Below are positions 20,276 through 29,189 of a stretch of DNA of 64,000 nt, piece by piece (the stretch's first letter is position 1; each line of letters begins with the position of its first letter). The notes under the pieces were generated by a model. That model did no database searches. It was not told the DNA's origin and saw nothing but the letters and a program-made list of their open reading frames with translations. A program made the position numbers and the translations under genes. The DNA comes from Desulfonatronum lacustre DSM 10312. Lineage in GTDB: Bacteria; Desulfobacterota; Desulfovibrionia; Desulfovibrionales; Desulfonatronaceae. The stretch lies in contig NZ_KI912608.1 in the NCBI RefSeq assembly GCF_000519265.1, positions 1,669,582-1,733,581 on the forward strand. Direction: 5' to 3'.

Positions 20276-22246
20276 TCAAAACAATTCCACGTTGTCGCCG
20301 AAATCTTCCTTGCGACGTTTGTCGTCCTTGCTCTCGGATTCAAGATCGTCGAACAACTCCACGCCGTCGTCGCTTTCAAACAACTCCACGTAGTTGTCAC
20401 CGAACAGTTCAACGGCATCGCCGTCGCCGAACAGCTCGACACCGTCATCATCGCCGAACAACTCCACGTCGTCGCTTTCCGCCGCGGCGGCCTCGCCGTG
20501 CTCTCCCCCCAGATGGACCATGCGCTCGGCTTCCATGGTATATCGGGCCAACAGTTCCTTCAAACGCTCGGGTCGCCTGGACGGATCACAGTCCGCCGAG
20601 GATTGGACCAAGGCCTGGTCCGCGAGCTGCTCAAAGGTCCCCCTGGCCCGGGTCAAGTCCTGAAGCACGTCATGGTGAAAAGTGATCCCTTCAATCTGGG
20701 CTTGAAGGTCTTGACACAGAACGTCTCCATCGGCCCGAATTTCGTCGAACATGTCCATGGTTTGCCGGTTCAGGTTGCGCAAGCTGTTGATCATTTCCTC
20801 CAGCCGCCCCATCATTTGCTCCATCCGCCGGGCGTCCGCGGAAACGTCGGACAGCTTTTGCAGTTCCAGGGCATGGTCGGCTATGGCCCGCAATTCCCCG
20901 GCCACCTCGTCGGTCACGGTCCTGGCGTCCATGGACAGGCGCTGAATGGCCCCGGCCAGAACGCCCAGGGCCAGCCCCTCGTCGCCGGTGTGGGCCGCCT
21001 GGACGCTGGCGTTCAGGGCGATCAGCTCGATCTCCGAGCCCACTTCCTCGATGTTCCCGACAAACCCGGCCATCTGGGCCACGGTCTCGGCCACCCGGAC
21101 CATGATCGCGCCCAGTTCCTCGCTCTTGGCCCCGAACCCGCGCATGAAGTCGATTAAATGGTGGACATTGGCCCCAATCTGGTCCAGCACATTCCGGCTG
21201 GAATCCCCTTCGGAACGCAGCATTCCGCCCAGGTCCCGGTTCAGGCCGTTCACGGTCTCGGCAATGCTGGACAAGTCGGCGATCAGGGTGTCGATGGCCT
21301 GTTCAAAGGCCTTGCTGCAATGGCTTAGCTGGGAGGCCTGCAAGGAACAGACATCCGCGATCCAGCACGCCGTCTCCTGCATTCTCTGGTGATCGGCCTC
21401 ACTGGTTCCGTTCTCCGCTTCCTCGCCGAGCATCCGGACCATGTCTTCCACGGCCTCGCAGACGTGCTCCACCTGCTGCCGGGTGATGTCGTGAAACTGG
21501 AGGGAGGCGACAATGGAGCCGACATGGCGGCTGACCTCTCCGGTCCGCCTGGACAATGTCCGCGAAGCGTCGGCGGAATGCTCGGACAGGCGGCCCAGGG
21601 TCGCCAAGTTAGCCTGGCCGCTGCTCAGGGCCTCCTCGGTCACGGCCTGTTGTTCCCGGACCAGGGTGTCGGTCCGGACCAGGGCCGAGGAAACCTGTTC
21701 GCCCAGGTGCTTGGCGTCGGCCTGGATCTTGGCCCAGTGATCGATGATGTTCCGGCCCAGGCTGTCCACCTGCCCGGCCAGATTCATGAACCCCCGGCCC
21801 TTCTCCCCCAGCCGGGCGCTTTCGATCCGCGTGGTTACGCCGAGCATTTGCAAAGTGCGGACGATTTTGCGGAAACTGCCGGTGCGTCGCTCCAGGGAAC
21901 CGATCAGCTCCACCACCTGCTCCAGCCGATGCAGATCGTCCCTTCGGCAGGACAGGCCGCAAACCGCATTGATCTGGTCCAGCTCGCCGCCCAGGGTCTC
22001 GACGATCTGGACGATCTCTTGGCCGGCGGTCAGTTCGGTCAGGGCCGCGGCTTGCTTGGCCATGGCCTTGGACTTGGACGAAAAGGCCTGGATGTCCGCG
22101 CCCAAGGCCAAAAACGCCTCTTCCCGATCCGGAATGACCCGGGCCACATCGCGGCCCAGAGCCTCCAGGCTCTGGGCCCACTCCCGGGCATGTTCCGGAA
22201 ACCGTTCCGGATTAAAGCCGGAATGCGTCGTCGATTCGGCAGCCAT
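20276..22246 (-). CDS. Soluble coiled-coil chemotaxis-associated protein with repeated VELF tail
   Basis: 656 residues, almost entirely helical. It lacks the canonical MCP hairpin tip and any membrane helix. Phrases such as TLQMLGVTTRIESARLGEKGRGFMNLA and EVGSEIELIALNASVQAAHTG echo receptor-type heptads, so it is a divergent soluble MCP-like protein. Residues about 591-656 are an acidic tail with six copies of a VELF motif (DDVELF, DGVELF, DAVELF, NYVELF, DGVELF, DNVELF), the last being the C-terminus. The start lies 5 bp after the H-NOX MCP stop, so the two are co-transcribed. The tail could be a docking site for CheY or another receiver; that is inference. The exact function is not recognised. 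Confidence 0.85.
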   Translation of the reverse strand: MAAESTTHSGFNPERFPEHAREWAQSLEALGRDVARVIPDREEAFLALGADIQAFSSKSKAMAKQAAALTELTAGQEIVQIVETLGGELDQINAVCGLSCRRDDLHRLEQVVELIGSLERRTGSFRKIVRTLQMLGVTTRIESARLGEKGRGFMNLAGQVDSLGRNIIDHWAKIQADAKHLGEQVSSALVRTDTLVREQQAVTEEALSSGQANLATLGRLSEHSADASRTLSRRTGEVSRHVGSIVASLQFHDITRQQVEHVCEAVEDMVRMLGEEAENGTSEADHQRMQETACWIADVCSLQASQLSHCSKAFEQAIDTLIADLSSIAETVNGLNRDLGGMLRSEGDSSRNVLDQIGANVHHLIDFMRGFGAKSEELGAIMVRVAETVAQMAGFVGNIEEVGSEIELIALNASVQAAHTGDEGLALGVLAGAIQRLSMDARTVTDEVAGELRAIADHALELQKLSDVSADARRMEQMMGRLEEMINSLRNLNRQTMDMFDEIRADGDVLCQDLQAQIEGITFHHDVLQDLTRARGTFEQLADQALVQSSADCDPSRRPERLKELLARYTMEAERMVHLGGEHGEAAAAESDDVELFGDDDGVELFGDGDAVELFGDNYVELFESDDGVELFDDLESESKDDKRRKEDFGDNVELF

Positions 22247-22251
22247 GGCGG

Positions 22252-24357
22252 TTACTTGTGGAACCGGATTTCCGCCCTGGCCGTGTGCTCGTCCAGCGGC
22301 TTGACCGTCACGTCCACCCGTTCCTTCATGAACTGGGCCGCGCTCTTCAAAATGCCCTCGAAGTAGTCGAACAGCCCGCGCTTGGAGCGGTAGTTCATGA
22401 ACAGTACGTCGCCCTTGTCCTCATAGGTGAAGTTGGGCGGCTTGATGCCCGGATGATCCTTGGTCAGCTGGGCGTGGATGTCGTTCATTTTCAGATAGAA
22501 ATCCTTGAGATTCTTGGCGTTGAAATAGCGCCCGTACATCTTGTGAAACTGAGGCACGGTGTACATCCCCAGGCCTATGAGCACATCCCGCTTGCTCTTC
22601 TTGGTGATCCGGCTGACGATCCCGGCCATTTGCTGCAAGACCTGATCCGGATAGCTGGCCGTGGGCAGGAAGACCGGACTGCCCAGTTCTTCTTGCAGCT
22701 TTTTGTAAACGTCCTGGCCGAATTTCTCCTTGACGAATTCCTGCATCAGCTTGGGCAGCACCCCTTTCATCTGCCCTTCCGAAGCCGCCAGTTTGCTCAT
22801 GTCCGACCCGGCTCCGCTGAATTTCTGAGAGGCGGAAAGCAATTCCTGAGCCAATTGAGCCAAGTCCCGGGTGGCCGCGGCGGTCTGGCCCGCGCCCTCG
22901 TCGGCTTCATGGGCGATCTGGGCGATGCCCTCGATGCTGTGGTTGATTTCTTCCGCGGCGGCGGACTGCTCTTCCGCGGCGGCGGCGATCTGGGAGACCT
23001 GGGAAACCACCTCCTCTACCCGCTGCATGATCAAGCGCAGGGATTCGCCGGCCTTATTGGAGAGTTCGGTGCTTTCCCGGACCTGGCGCTCGGTCTGTTC
23101 CATGGAGGCCACCGCGTCCTTGGACCGACCCTGGATGGTCAGGACGGCGTGCTCCACTTCCTTTGTCGCGGTCATGGTCTTCTCGGCCAGCTTGCGCACT
23201 TCGTCGGCCACCACGGCGAACCCTCGCCCGGCGTCTCCGGCCCGAGCCGCTTCGATGGCCGCGTTCAAGGCCAAGAGATTGGTCTGGTCCGCGATATCGT
23301 TGATCACGTTGATGATCTTGCCGATGGCCCCGGCCTGTTCATTGAGCTGGGTCAGCACCTGGGCCAACTCACGGGCCGAACCGGCCACGCCGTTGATCCC
23401 GGCCACAGCCTTTTCCACCAGCACCACCCCCTCGCTGGCTGAAGCCTTGGCTTCTTCGGCCGCCTGGGAAGCATTGGACGAATTCTTGGCCACCTCCAGA
23501 ACCGTGGCCGCCATTTCCTCCATGGCCGTGGCCACGGAATCGGTCTGCCCCTTTTGCTGCATGGCTCCTCGGGCCTGCTCGTCGGCCGAGGCCGAAAGCT
23601 CCTCCGAGGCCGAGGCCACACGCTGGGACAATTCGTTGATCTCCTCGCCTAAAACCTGGCGCTTGCGGTTCTCATCCTCCAGGCGATCCCGTTGCTCCTT
23701 CATGGCGCCCATGTCCATGCACAGCAACACAAAACCGCTCAGCGGCTCCGCGCCGTCCCGCACCGGAGCCAGCACGCAGCGCACGGACCAGGCTTTCCCA
23801 TTGGCCAGCTTCAGGGAAAGCTCCGCGTCCAGCGCCCGTCCTTCGGCCAACGCCGTTTCCAGCTCCACCGCCGAGGCAGCTCCGCCGGAAGAGCCGAACA
23901 GGACATCCTTCAGCGGTTTGGTCCGAATCTGGTCTTCGGTTTTGCCCAGAACCGCGCAAAAGGCCGCGTTGGCGGAGACGATCCGCCGCTGGGCGTCGCA
24001 GAGCAGCACCGGGGCTTTCAGGTCGGCCAATCCCTGGCGCAGAAAGCGGACGTCACGCCGGTTGTCCTGGACCGCGCGGACCAACCCGCCGAGCAACCCG
24101 TCCACGCCGCCGGATTGCTCCAAGGCTTCCAGGTCAACAGGCTTGCCGTCCGCCACGGCCTCCGCGGCCTGCACGGCCAGAGGTGAGGGCTTGCCCGCGG
24201 ACGAGGTCGCAAAAAAGGCCGCCCAGCCCAGCGCCACCGCGCCGAAACCGAACAGCCACCAAAATTCCGACCACTGCGCCGCGGCGAAAAAACCCAGCGC
24301 GACAATGCTCAGCCCCCAAACCATGACTCGCGGATTCACCTGATTCGTTCCCGCCAT
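22252..24357 (-). CDS. Methyl-accepting chemotaxis protein with PAS and C-terminal H-NOX haem domain
   Basis: The start is set at [10 protein letters not shown] because AAAGGAGCAACAAT precedes it; a longer frame exists. 701 residues: two N-terminal membrane helices (about 11-27 and 32-50) with almost no periplasmic loop, a PAS domain (about 105-220), an MCP signalling hairpin (tip [21 protein letters not shown]) and, at about 530-701, an H-NOX domain. The H-NOX hallmarks are proximal haem ligand His628 (MNDIHAQL), PG..PPNF, the YxSxR haem-propionate motif (Tyr656, Ser658, Arg660) and Tyr665, which aligns with the distal Tyr140 of oxygen-binding H-NOX proteins. It should sense O2 or NO and signal to the CheA encoded downstream. 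Confidence 0.93.
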   Translation of the reverse strand: MAGTNQVNPRVMVWGLSIVALGFFAAAQWSEFWWLFGFGAVALGWAAFFATSSAGKPSPLAVQAAEAVADGKPVDLEALEQSGGVDGLLGGLVRAVQDNRRDVRFLRQGLADLKAPVLLCDAQRRIVSANAAFCAVLGKTEDQIRTKPLKDVLFGSSGGAASAVELETALAEGRALDAELSLKLANGKAWSVRCVLAPVRDGAEPLSGFVLLCMDMGAMKEQRDRLEDENRKRQVLGEEINELSQRVASASEELSASADEQARGAMQQKGQTDSVATAMEEMAATVLEVAKNSSNASQAAEEAKASASEGVVLVEKAVAGINGVAGSARELAQVLTQLNEQAGAIGKIINVINDIADQTNLLALNAAIEAARAGDAGRGFAVVADEVRKLAEKTMTATKEVEHAVLTIQGRSKDAVASMEQTERQVRESTELSNKAGESLRLIMQRVEEVVSQVSQIAAAAEEQSAAAEEINHSIEGIAQIAHEADEGAGQTAAATRDLAQLAQELLSASQKFSGAGSDMSKLAASEGQMKGVLPKLMQEFVKEKFGQDVYKKLQEELGSPVFLPTASYPDQVLQQMAGIVSRITKKSKRDVLIGLGMYTVPQFHKMYGRYFNAKNLKDFYLKMNDIHAQLTKDHPGIKPPNFTYEDKGDVLFMNYRSKRGLFDYFEGILKSAAQFMKERVDVTVKPLDEHTARAEIRFHK

Positions 24358-24574
24358 ATTGTTGCTCCTTTTGATCCCGTCGACATCAGTGCAGCCTGCA
24401 TCAACAGCCACTGTATCTTTTCTTGTCCGATACGCTGAATTTCACAAAAAACCAAGAGACAGGAAGGACAAAGAGCCGAGCAAGTCGGTGAAAGCGAACG
24501 TTCCACGCGGGATGAGTGCTTCCCGAAACACCACGGAGACATCTTAAAGGAGGAAGCGAAGCTTGAAGAAATGT

Positions 24575-25333
24575 TCATCGGCCATGGATGCAACCACCTT
24601 TCAGCGGGTCGGGCTTGGCGTGGTCGGCTTGGCCGACATCGCGCCAGGGCTCTTGCCTTGCCCAGTACCGCTCCACCAAATACCGCTTCCGGACCAATTC
24701 GGCCAGCACGGGGTCCGGCAGGAGAAACCGGAGATCCCGGCCCGCGCTCCAGTAGTCCCGGATCATGGTCGCGCTGATGTCCAGATAAGGGGGGCGGATC
24801 AACAGGATCGACCGTGCGTCCCCCTCCAGGGGCCACTCCCAGACCCGTCTCCAATCCCGCTCACGCAAAAGGGGTTCACCGCTTCGGGGCCAATGCTCGC
24901 GGACAAAGGTCCGCGTCGTTTTCAGGGCCATGTCCTGTCGGGCCACGGCCACGAAATGGGCCTTGTGGGTCAGGGCCAAACCGTCTTTCCAGGACGGCAG
25001 GGTCAGCAGATCCGGGACGCCGAGTAAAAAAAAGAGCCGGCTTCCGGGCATCGCCCGTGCCAGCTCTTCCAGCGTGTCTCCGGTGTACGACGGACCGGGC
25101 CGGCCGCCCTCGATCAGGGAGCAGTGCAAATCGGGAAGCCCATGAAGAGCCTTTTGCACCAGGCGACAACGCAGGCCAAAGGGCAACATATCCCGCTGTC
25201 CCTTGTGCGGCGGGATAGCGGCCGGAACCAGTTCCACCCGGTCCAGTCCAAGGATTTCCAGGGCTTCAATGGCCAGACGCAGATGGCCGTGATGCACGGG
25301 GTTGAAGCACCCACCGAAAACGCCGACCTTCAT
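24575..25333 (-). CDS. nadD: Nicotinate-nucleotide adenylyltransferase
   Basis: 252 residues with the nucleotidyltransferase motif GGCFNPVHHGHLRLA at residues 8-22 and the C-terminal ISATMIR motif (an ISxTxIR signature) that binds the ATP phosphates. NadD adenylates nicotinate mononucleotide to deamido-NAD in NAD synthesis. The C-terminus is longer than the shortest family members (QEPWRDVGQADHAKPDP and more). It follows proA on the same strand with hexamer palindrome D between them; proA-nadD neighbourhoods are common. About 215 bp downstream of its stop, up to the H-NOX MCP start, show no recognisable feature. Confidence 0.93.
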   Translation of the reverse strand: MKVGVFGGCFNPVHHGHLRLAIEALEILGLDRVELVPAAIPPHKGQRDMLPFGLRCRLVQKALHGLPDLHCSLIEGGRPGPSYTGDTLEELARAMPGSRLFFLLGVPDLLTLPSWKDGLALTHKAHFVAVARQDMALKTTRTFVREHWPRSGEPLLRERDWRRVWEWPLEGDARSILLIRPPYLDISATMIRDYWSAGRDLRFLLPDPVLAELVRKRYLVERYWARQEPWRDVGQADHAKPDPLKGGCIHGR

Positions 25334-25384
25334 CTGCCGTCACTTCCATTTCACGTTCAGCATGACGCAAAAAGCCGCGGCGCA

Positions 25385-25454
25385 CTCGGAGTCGAAATCG
25401 CTATCGTCATCCAACGACATACCTGTTTTTCTCGATTTCGATTTCGATTTCGAA
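25385..25454. repeat. Hexanucleotide palindrome D (subfamily I, shortened)
   Basis: A short left arm (GGAGTCGAAATCGCTATCG), loop TCATCCAACGACATACC then TGTTTTTCTC, and right arm GATTTC x3 ending CGAACCTGGC. The loop and TGTTTTTCTCGATTTCG shoulder match elements C and (reversed) A. It sits between the proA stop and the nadD start, about 50 bp upstream of nadD. Confidence 0.85.
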
Positions 25455-25511
25455 CCTGGCTCCAGCGCCGAGACTCGAAAATATCTTTTTGAAGGCAAAA
25501 TGGAACGAAGT

Positions 25512-26783
25512 TCATTCCCGGACCTGCCCCTGACCAAGGCCGACGAACTTCACGCCGGTCAATTCCCGAACGCCCATGGGGCCGTAAGCGTGCAGTTTGG
25601 ACGTGCTGATCCCGATTTCCGCGCCCAGGCCGAGCTGGCCGCCGTCGTTGAACCGGGTGGAGGCGTTCACCAGGACCAGGGAGGCGTCGGCCTCACGCAG
25701 AAAGCGCATGGCCCGGTCGTGGTCCCTGGTGAGGATGGCCTCGGTATGGTTGGAGCCGTAAAGGGCGATGTGCTCCAGGGCCCGGTCCATGTCCCGGACC
25801 ACCCGCACGGCCAGGACCAGAGCCAGAAACTCCCGGCCCCAATCGCTCTCATCGGCCGGTTCGGCGTCGGCCTTGGATTGCAGCAGGGGCAGACTTTCCG
25901 GACAGGCCTTGAAGCGCACGTCCGCAGCCCCCAGCCGTTCCGCCACCTTGGGGAGAAACATTCGCGCCTCGTCCTGATGCACCAAGAGACATTCCAAGGC
26001 GTTGCACACCCCGCAGCGCTGCACCTTGGAGTTGAAGACGATCTCCAGGGCCTTGTCCAGATCCGCGCCCTGATCCACATAAATGTGGCACACACCTTTG
26101 TAATGCTTCAGCACGGGCATGGTGGCCTGGTCGGCCACGGCCCGGATCAGGGATTCGCCGCCGCGCGGGATGACCACGTCGATATACTCGTCCAGCTTCA
26201 GCAAATGCCCCACCGCCTCCCGGTCCGTGATCGGCACCAACTGGACCGCGGCCTCGGGCAGGCCGGCGGCGCGCAGCGCCTCGGTGATCAGACCGGCCAG
26301 GGCCTGGTTGGAATGAAACGCCTCGGAGCCGCCCCGCAGGATGGCCGCGTTACCGGCCTTGAGGGTCAGGATGGCGGCCTCGATGGTCACGTTGGGCCGG
26401 GATTCGTAGATCATCATCACCACGCCCAGGGGCACGCGCATCCGCCCGATGCGCAGCCCGTTGGGCCGCTGCCACATGGTCTCGATCTCGCCCACCGGAT
26501 CGGCCTGGGCCATGACCTCCAGGCAGGCCTGGGCCATGGACTCCACGGTCGCCTCGGTCATCCGCAGCCGATCCACCCGGGCCGTGTCCAACCCGGCGGC
26601 CAGGGCCGCGTCCACGTCCCGCTGGTTGGCCTCCAGCACCTGCCCGGCCCGGTCCCGCAACAGCCGGGCCAGCTCCCGCAACATTTCGTCCTTGCGCCTG
26701 CCCTCGGCATTGGCCGTCAGCCTGGCCGCATCTCGGGCCCGCATCGCCAACCGGACCATCTTTTCTTGCAGTTCGTTCGCCAT
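25512..26783 (-). CDS. proA: Glutamate-5-semialdehyde dehydrogenase (gamma-glutamyl phosphate reductase)
   Basis: 423 residues from MANELQEKM, preceded by GGAGGGGAT; the open frame continues upstream but that part antisenses the divergent gene. Family signatures: PLGVVMMIYESRPNVT, LKAGNAAILRGGSEA, VIPRGGESLI and the catalytic cysteine in QRCGVCNALE. It makes glutamate 5-semialdehyde with NADPH in proline synthesis and acts on the ProB product; proB is not in this window. It is divergent from the flavin-fold gene at 26883, with about 100 bp between them for two promoters. Confidence 0.95.
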   Translation of the reverse strand: MANELQEKMVRLAMRARDAARLTANAEGRRKDEMLRELARLLRDRAGQVLEANQRDVDAALAAGLDTARVDRLRMTEATVESMAQACLEVMAQADPVGEIETMWQRPNGLRIGRMRVPLGVVMMIYESRPNVTIEAAILTLKAGNAAILRGGSEAFHSNQALAGLITEALRAAGLPEAAVQLVPITDREAVGHLLKLDEYIDVVIPRGGESLIRAVADQATMPVLKHYKGVCHIYVDQGADLDKALEIVFNSKVQRCGVCNALECLLVHQDEARMFLPKVAERLGAADVRFKACPESLPLLQSKADAEPADESDWGREFLALVLAVRVVRDMDRALEHIALYGSNHTEAILTRDHDRAMRFLREADASLVLVNASTRFNDGGQLGLGAEIGISTSKLHAYGPMGVRELTGVKFVGLGQGQVRE

Positions 26784-26882
26784 ATCCCCTCCAACCTTGA
26801 TGATGTCGGCCACCGGCTTGCCCGGCGCCGTCCTTCCTGATAGCCCTGCCTGACGCCCCCATACCGAACCGAGGAATCGCCC

Positions 26883-27332
26883 ATGCACGACTCCATCCGC
26901 GAACTGATTCAGAGCCAGAACGCCTGCGTTCTGGCCACCTCCCGAAACAACGCGCCGCACGCCTCTCTGATGGGCTTCGTTCCATCCGAGGATTGCTCGA
27001 CCTTTTTCCTGGCCACCTACCGCAACACCACCAAGTTCGCAAACATCCAGGCCAATCCGGAAGTCAGCCTGCTTCTGGACGACCGGGCTGCGCATCCCGT
27101 GCAGGACCGCCGAGAAACCAAGGCCCTGACCGTACATGGCCGGGCCGAAATACTCAAAGATCTGGAACAATGCCGCACCGTCGCGGACATCCTTCGCCGA
27201 CGCCTGCCGCACCTGCAAGACTTTCTGAACGGCCCGGACATCGCCTTCATCGCCGTCCAGGCCGTGGATTTCCTGCTCCTGCAAGGACCCACCGAGGCGA
27301 TCTTCGAGACCGCCGATCCCTCCGACCCATAG
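26883..27332 (+). CDS. Pyridoxamine 5'-phosphate oxidase-fold (FMN-binding split barrel) protein
   Basis: 149 residues beginning HDSIRELIQSQNACVLATS, the usual N-terminus of small FMN-binding split-barrel proteins, with NTTKFANIQANPEVSLLLDD in the middle. Members bind FMN, F420 or haem and reduce varied substrates; the substrate here is unknown. GAGGAATCGCCC precedes the ATG. It stands alone between proA and an MCP gene. It is unlikely to be true PdxH, which is longer and has other motifs. Confidence 0.85.
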   Translation: MHDSIRELIQSQNACVLATSRNNAPHASLMGFVPSEDCSTFFLATYRNTTKFANIQANPEVSLLLDDRAAHPVQDRRETKALTVHGRAEILKDLEQCRTVADILRRRLPHLQDFLNGPDIAFIAVQAVDFLLLQGPTEAIFETADPSDP

Positions 27333-27481
27333 ATCGACGCCCCCAACTCCTCGCGGGCTTTACATTCTTTTTGAAAACTGGTTGAAATGTGGCGGAAAAG
27401 CAGGGAAGCGCGCTTCGCCCTCAACCTTGCGTTCACTTTGGCGATTTCCACTCACCCCAGACAGCCAAGGAGGCAGGTCTG

Positions 27482-29071
27482 ATGGACACCTCAAAATTTG
27501 CCGTTCCAGCCATTGTGATCGGCATCCTGGTCATTGTCGGTGCCGTGTTCGCCACGTTTTTGAGCGGTGCGTCCGGACTCACCGGAGCCGTCACGACGGC
27601 CGCGGCCGGTCTTGTCGCCCTGCTCGTCGTGGGGACGCCGCTGATGCTCCAGAGCCGCGCGCTTGCCGAGGCGTCCGTGGTGTTGGGGAATCTCGCGGAA
27701 GGCAATTTCCAAAAAAATACCCTGGAATCCAGCCCTGGAGCCAAAAGCCTGCCCGGACTGTTCGCGGCCCTGGAGGCCGTGTCCCATGCCCTGAAGCACG
27801 AAAAAGGGCTGAGTAAAGGAATTATCGAAGGTCTGCCCACGCCGTTTCTGCTGGTGGACACCAAGGAGCGGGCCTTGTTTACGAACCAAGCCTGCCTGGA
27901 CATGGTTCAGATCGACGGCCCGCCGAAAAAACAGCTTGGCCGGACTCTGGCGGAAATCTTCTATAACGACCCCTCACGCCAGACTGCCGTGGGCAAGGCC
28001 ATCAAGACCGGCGAGGTCTTTCGCAATCTGGAGGTGAGCATTACCGGACACAAAGGCGGGGTGCGCCACGTTCTGGCCAATGTTTGCCCCCTGTACGATC
28101 TGGACGGCGTGTGCATCGGCGGCTTCTGCCTCTACGTGGACATGACGGCCCTGAAAACCAAGGAAGCTGAAATCTGCGAGCAAAACGAGATCATCTCCAA
28201 AGCGGCATCACAGGCCACCCAGGTCTCCAACTCCATGGCCTCGGCCGCCGAAGAGTTGGCGGCCCAGGTGGAGCAGGCCAGCCGGGGCGCGGAGCAGCAG
28301 CGGGACCGAACCGGCGAAACAGCCACGGCCATGGAGGAAATGAACGCCACGGTCCTGGAGGTGGCCAGAAACGCCTCCCAGGCCGCCGAAGCTTCGGACC
28401 TGTCTCGGACCAAGGCCCTGGAGGGCGCGAAAGTGGTGGGCGAATCCGTGGCGGCCATCAACAAGGTCCAGCAACAATCCGAGGAGCTGAAGGCCAACCT
28501 CGGTCGGCTGGGGCACCAAGCGGACCAGATCGGGCGGATCATGACCGTGATCGAGGACATCGCGGACCAGACCAACCTCCTGGCCCTGAACGCGGCCATC
28601 GAGGCGGCCCGGGCCGGAGACGCGGGACGCGGATTCGCCGTGGTGGCCGACGAGGTGCGCAAGCTGGCCGAGAAGACCATGAACGCCACCAAGGAGGTCG
28701 GACAGGCCATCTCGGACATTCAGCAGGGAACCAGAACCAATATCGAAGGCATGGACAAGGCCGCCGAGGCGGTTGCCGAAGCCACGGCCCGGGCCAACAC
28801 CTCCGGCGCGACCCTCCAGGAAATCCTGGCCCTGGCCGAACAGGCCGCGGACCAGGTTCGCTCCATCGCCACGGCCGCGGAACAGCAGTCCGCCACCAGC
28901 GAGGAAATCAACCGCGGAGTGGAGGACATCAACCGCATCTCCGCGGAAACCAGCGAAGTCATGAACCAGTCCGCCCAGGCCGTCTCCGAACTGGCCCGGA
29001 TGGCCGCCCAGTTGAACACCATCATCGACGGCATGCGGGCCCAGGCCAAAGACGAGTGTCCGGCGGAGTGA
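27482..29071 (+). CDS. Methyl-accepting chemotaxis protein with PAS domain
   Basis: The start at [10 protein letters not shown] follows AAGGAGGCAGGTCTG. 529 residues: two N-terminal membrane helices (about 7-29 and 37-55) joined by a very short loop, a PAS domain (about 120-230, [15 protein letters not shown]) and a full MCP signalling domain with tip [20 protein letters not shown]. As in the H-NOX receptor, the lack of a periplasmic domain implies sensing of the cell interior through PAS. The C-terminus (AKDECPAE) has no NWETF-type CheR tether. It ends 22 bp before a strong bidirectional terminator. Confidence 0.94.
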   Translation: MDTSKFAVPAIVIGILVIVGAVFATFLSGASGLTGAVTTAAAGLVALLVVGTPLMLQSRALAEASVVLGNLAEGNFQKNTLESSPGAKSLPGLFAALEAVSHALKHEKGLSKGIIEGLPTPFLLVDTKERALFTNQACLDMVQIDGPPKKQLGRTLAEIFYNDPSRQTAVGKAIKTGEVFRNLEVSITGHKGGVRHVLANVCPLYDLDGVCIGGFCLYVDMTALKTKEAEICEQNEIISKAASQATQVSNSMASAAEELAAQVEQASRGAEQQRDRTGETATAMEEMNATVLEVARNASQAAEASDLSRTKALEGAKVVGESVAAINKVQQQSEELKANLGRLGHQADQIGRIMTVIEDIADQTNLLALNAAIEAARAGDAGRGFAVVADEVRKLAEKTMNATKEVGQAISDIQQGTRTNIEGMDKAAEAVAEATARANTSGATLQEILALAEQAADQVRSIATAAEQQSATSEEINRGVEDINRISAETSEVMNQSAQAVSELARMAAQLNTIIDGMRAQAKDECPAE

Positions 29072-29092
29072 TAATTGCCTGCCCCTCCCGTT

Positions 29093-29147
29093 CCATCACG
29101 CCAAAAAGGCCGGTGCGATCATCGCACCGGCCTTTTTGGCGTGATGG
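29093..29147. terminator. Bidirectional Rho-independent terminator
   Basis: A perfect 27-bp inverted repeat (29093-29119 and 29121-29147) centred on one base, with an AAAAAGGCCGGTGCG stem. The internal A5/T5 tracts give a T-run after a GC stem on both strands. It separates the convergent MCP and acs genes. Confidence 0.9.
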
Positions 29148-29155
29148 CGTAGGCA

Positions 29156-29177
29156 GAGGCACGGCGTGCCGTGCCTC
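29156..29177. repeat. Short REP-like palindrome
   Basis: GAGGCACGGC and GCCGTGCCTC are exact inverse copies around GT. It sits just beyond the bidirectional terminator and 12 bp from the acs stop codon. It may be a second hairpin protecting or ending the acs transcript. Confidence 0.65.
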
Positions 29178-29189
29178 CTAACGTCCCTG

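Noticed and set aside
20276-20475. Tandem DNA repeat as a mobile element
   Set aside because: The repeats are conserved at protein level (VELF) with varied codons, so selection on protein explains them better than a DNA element.
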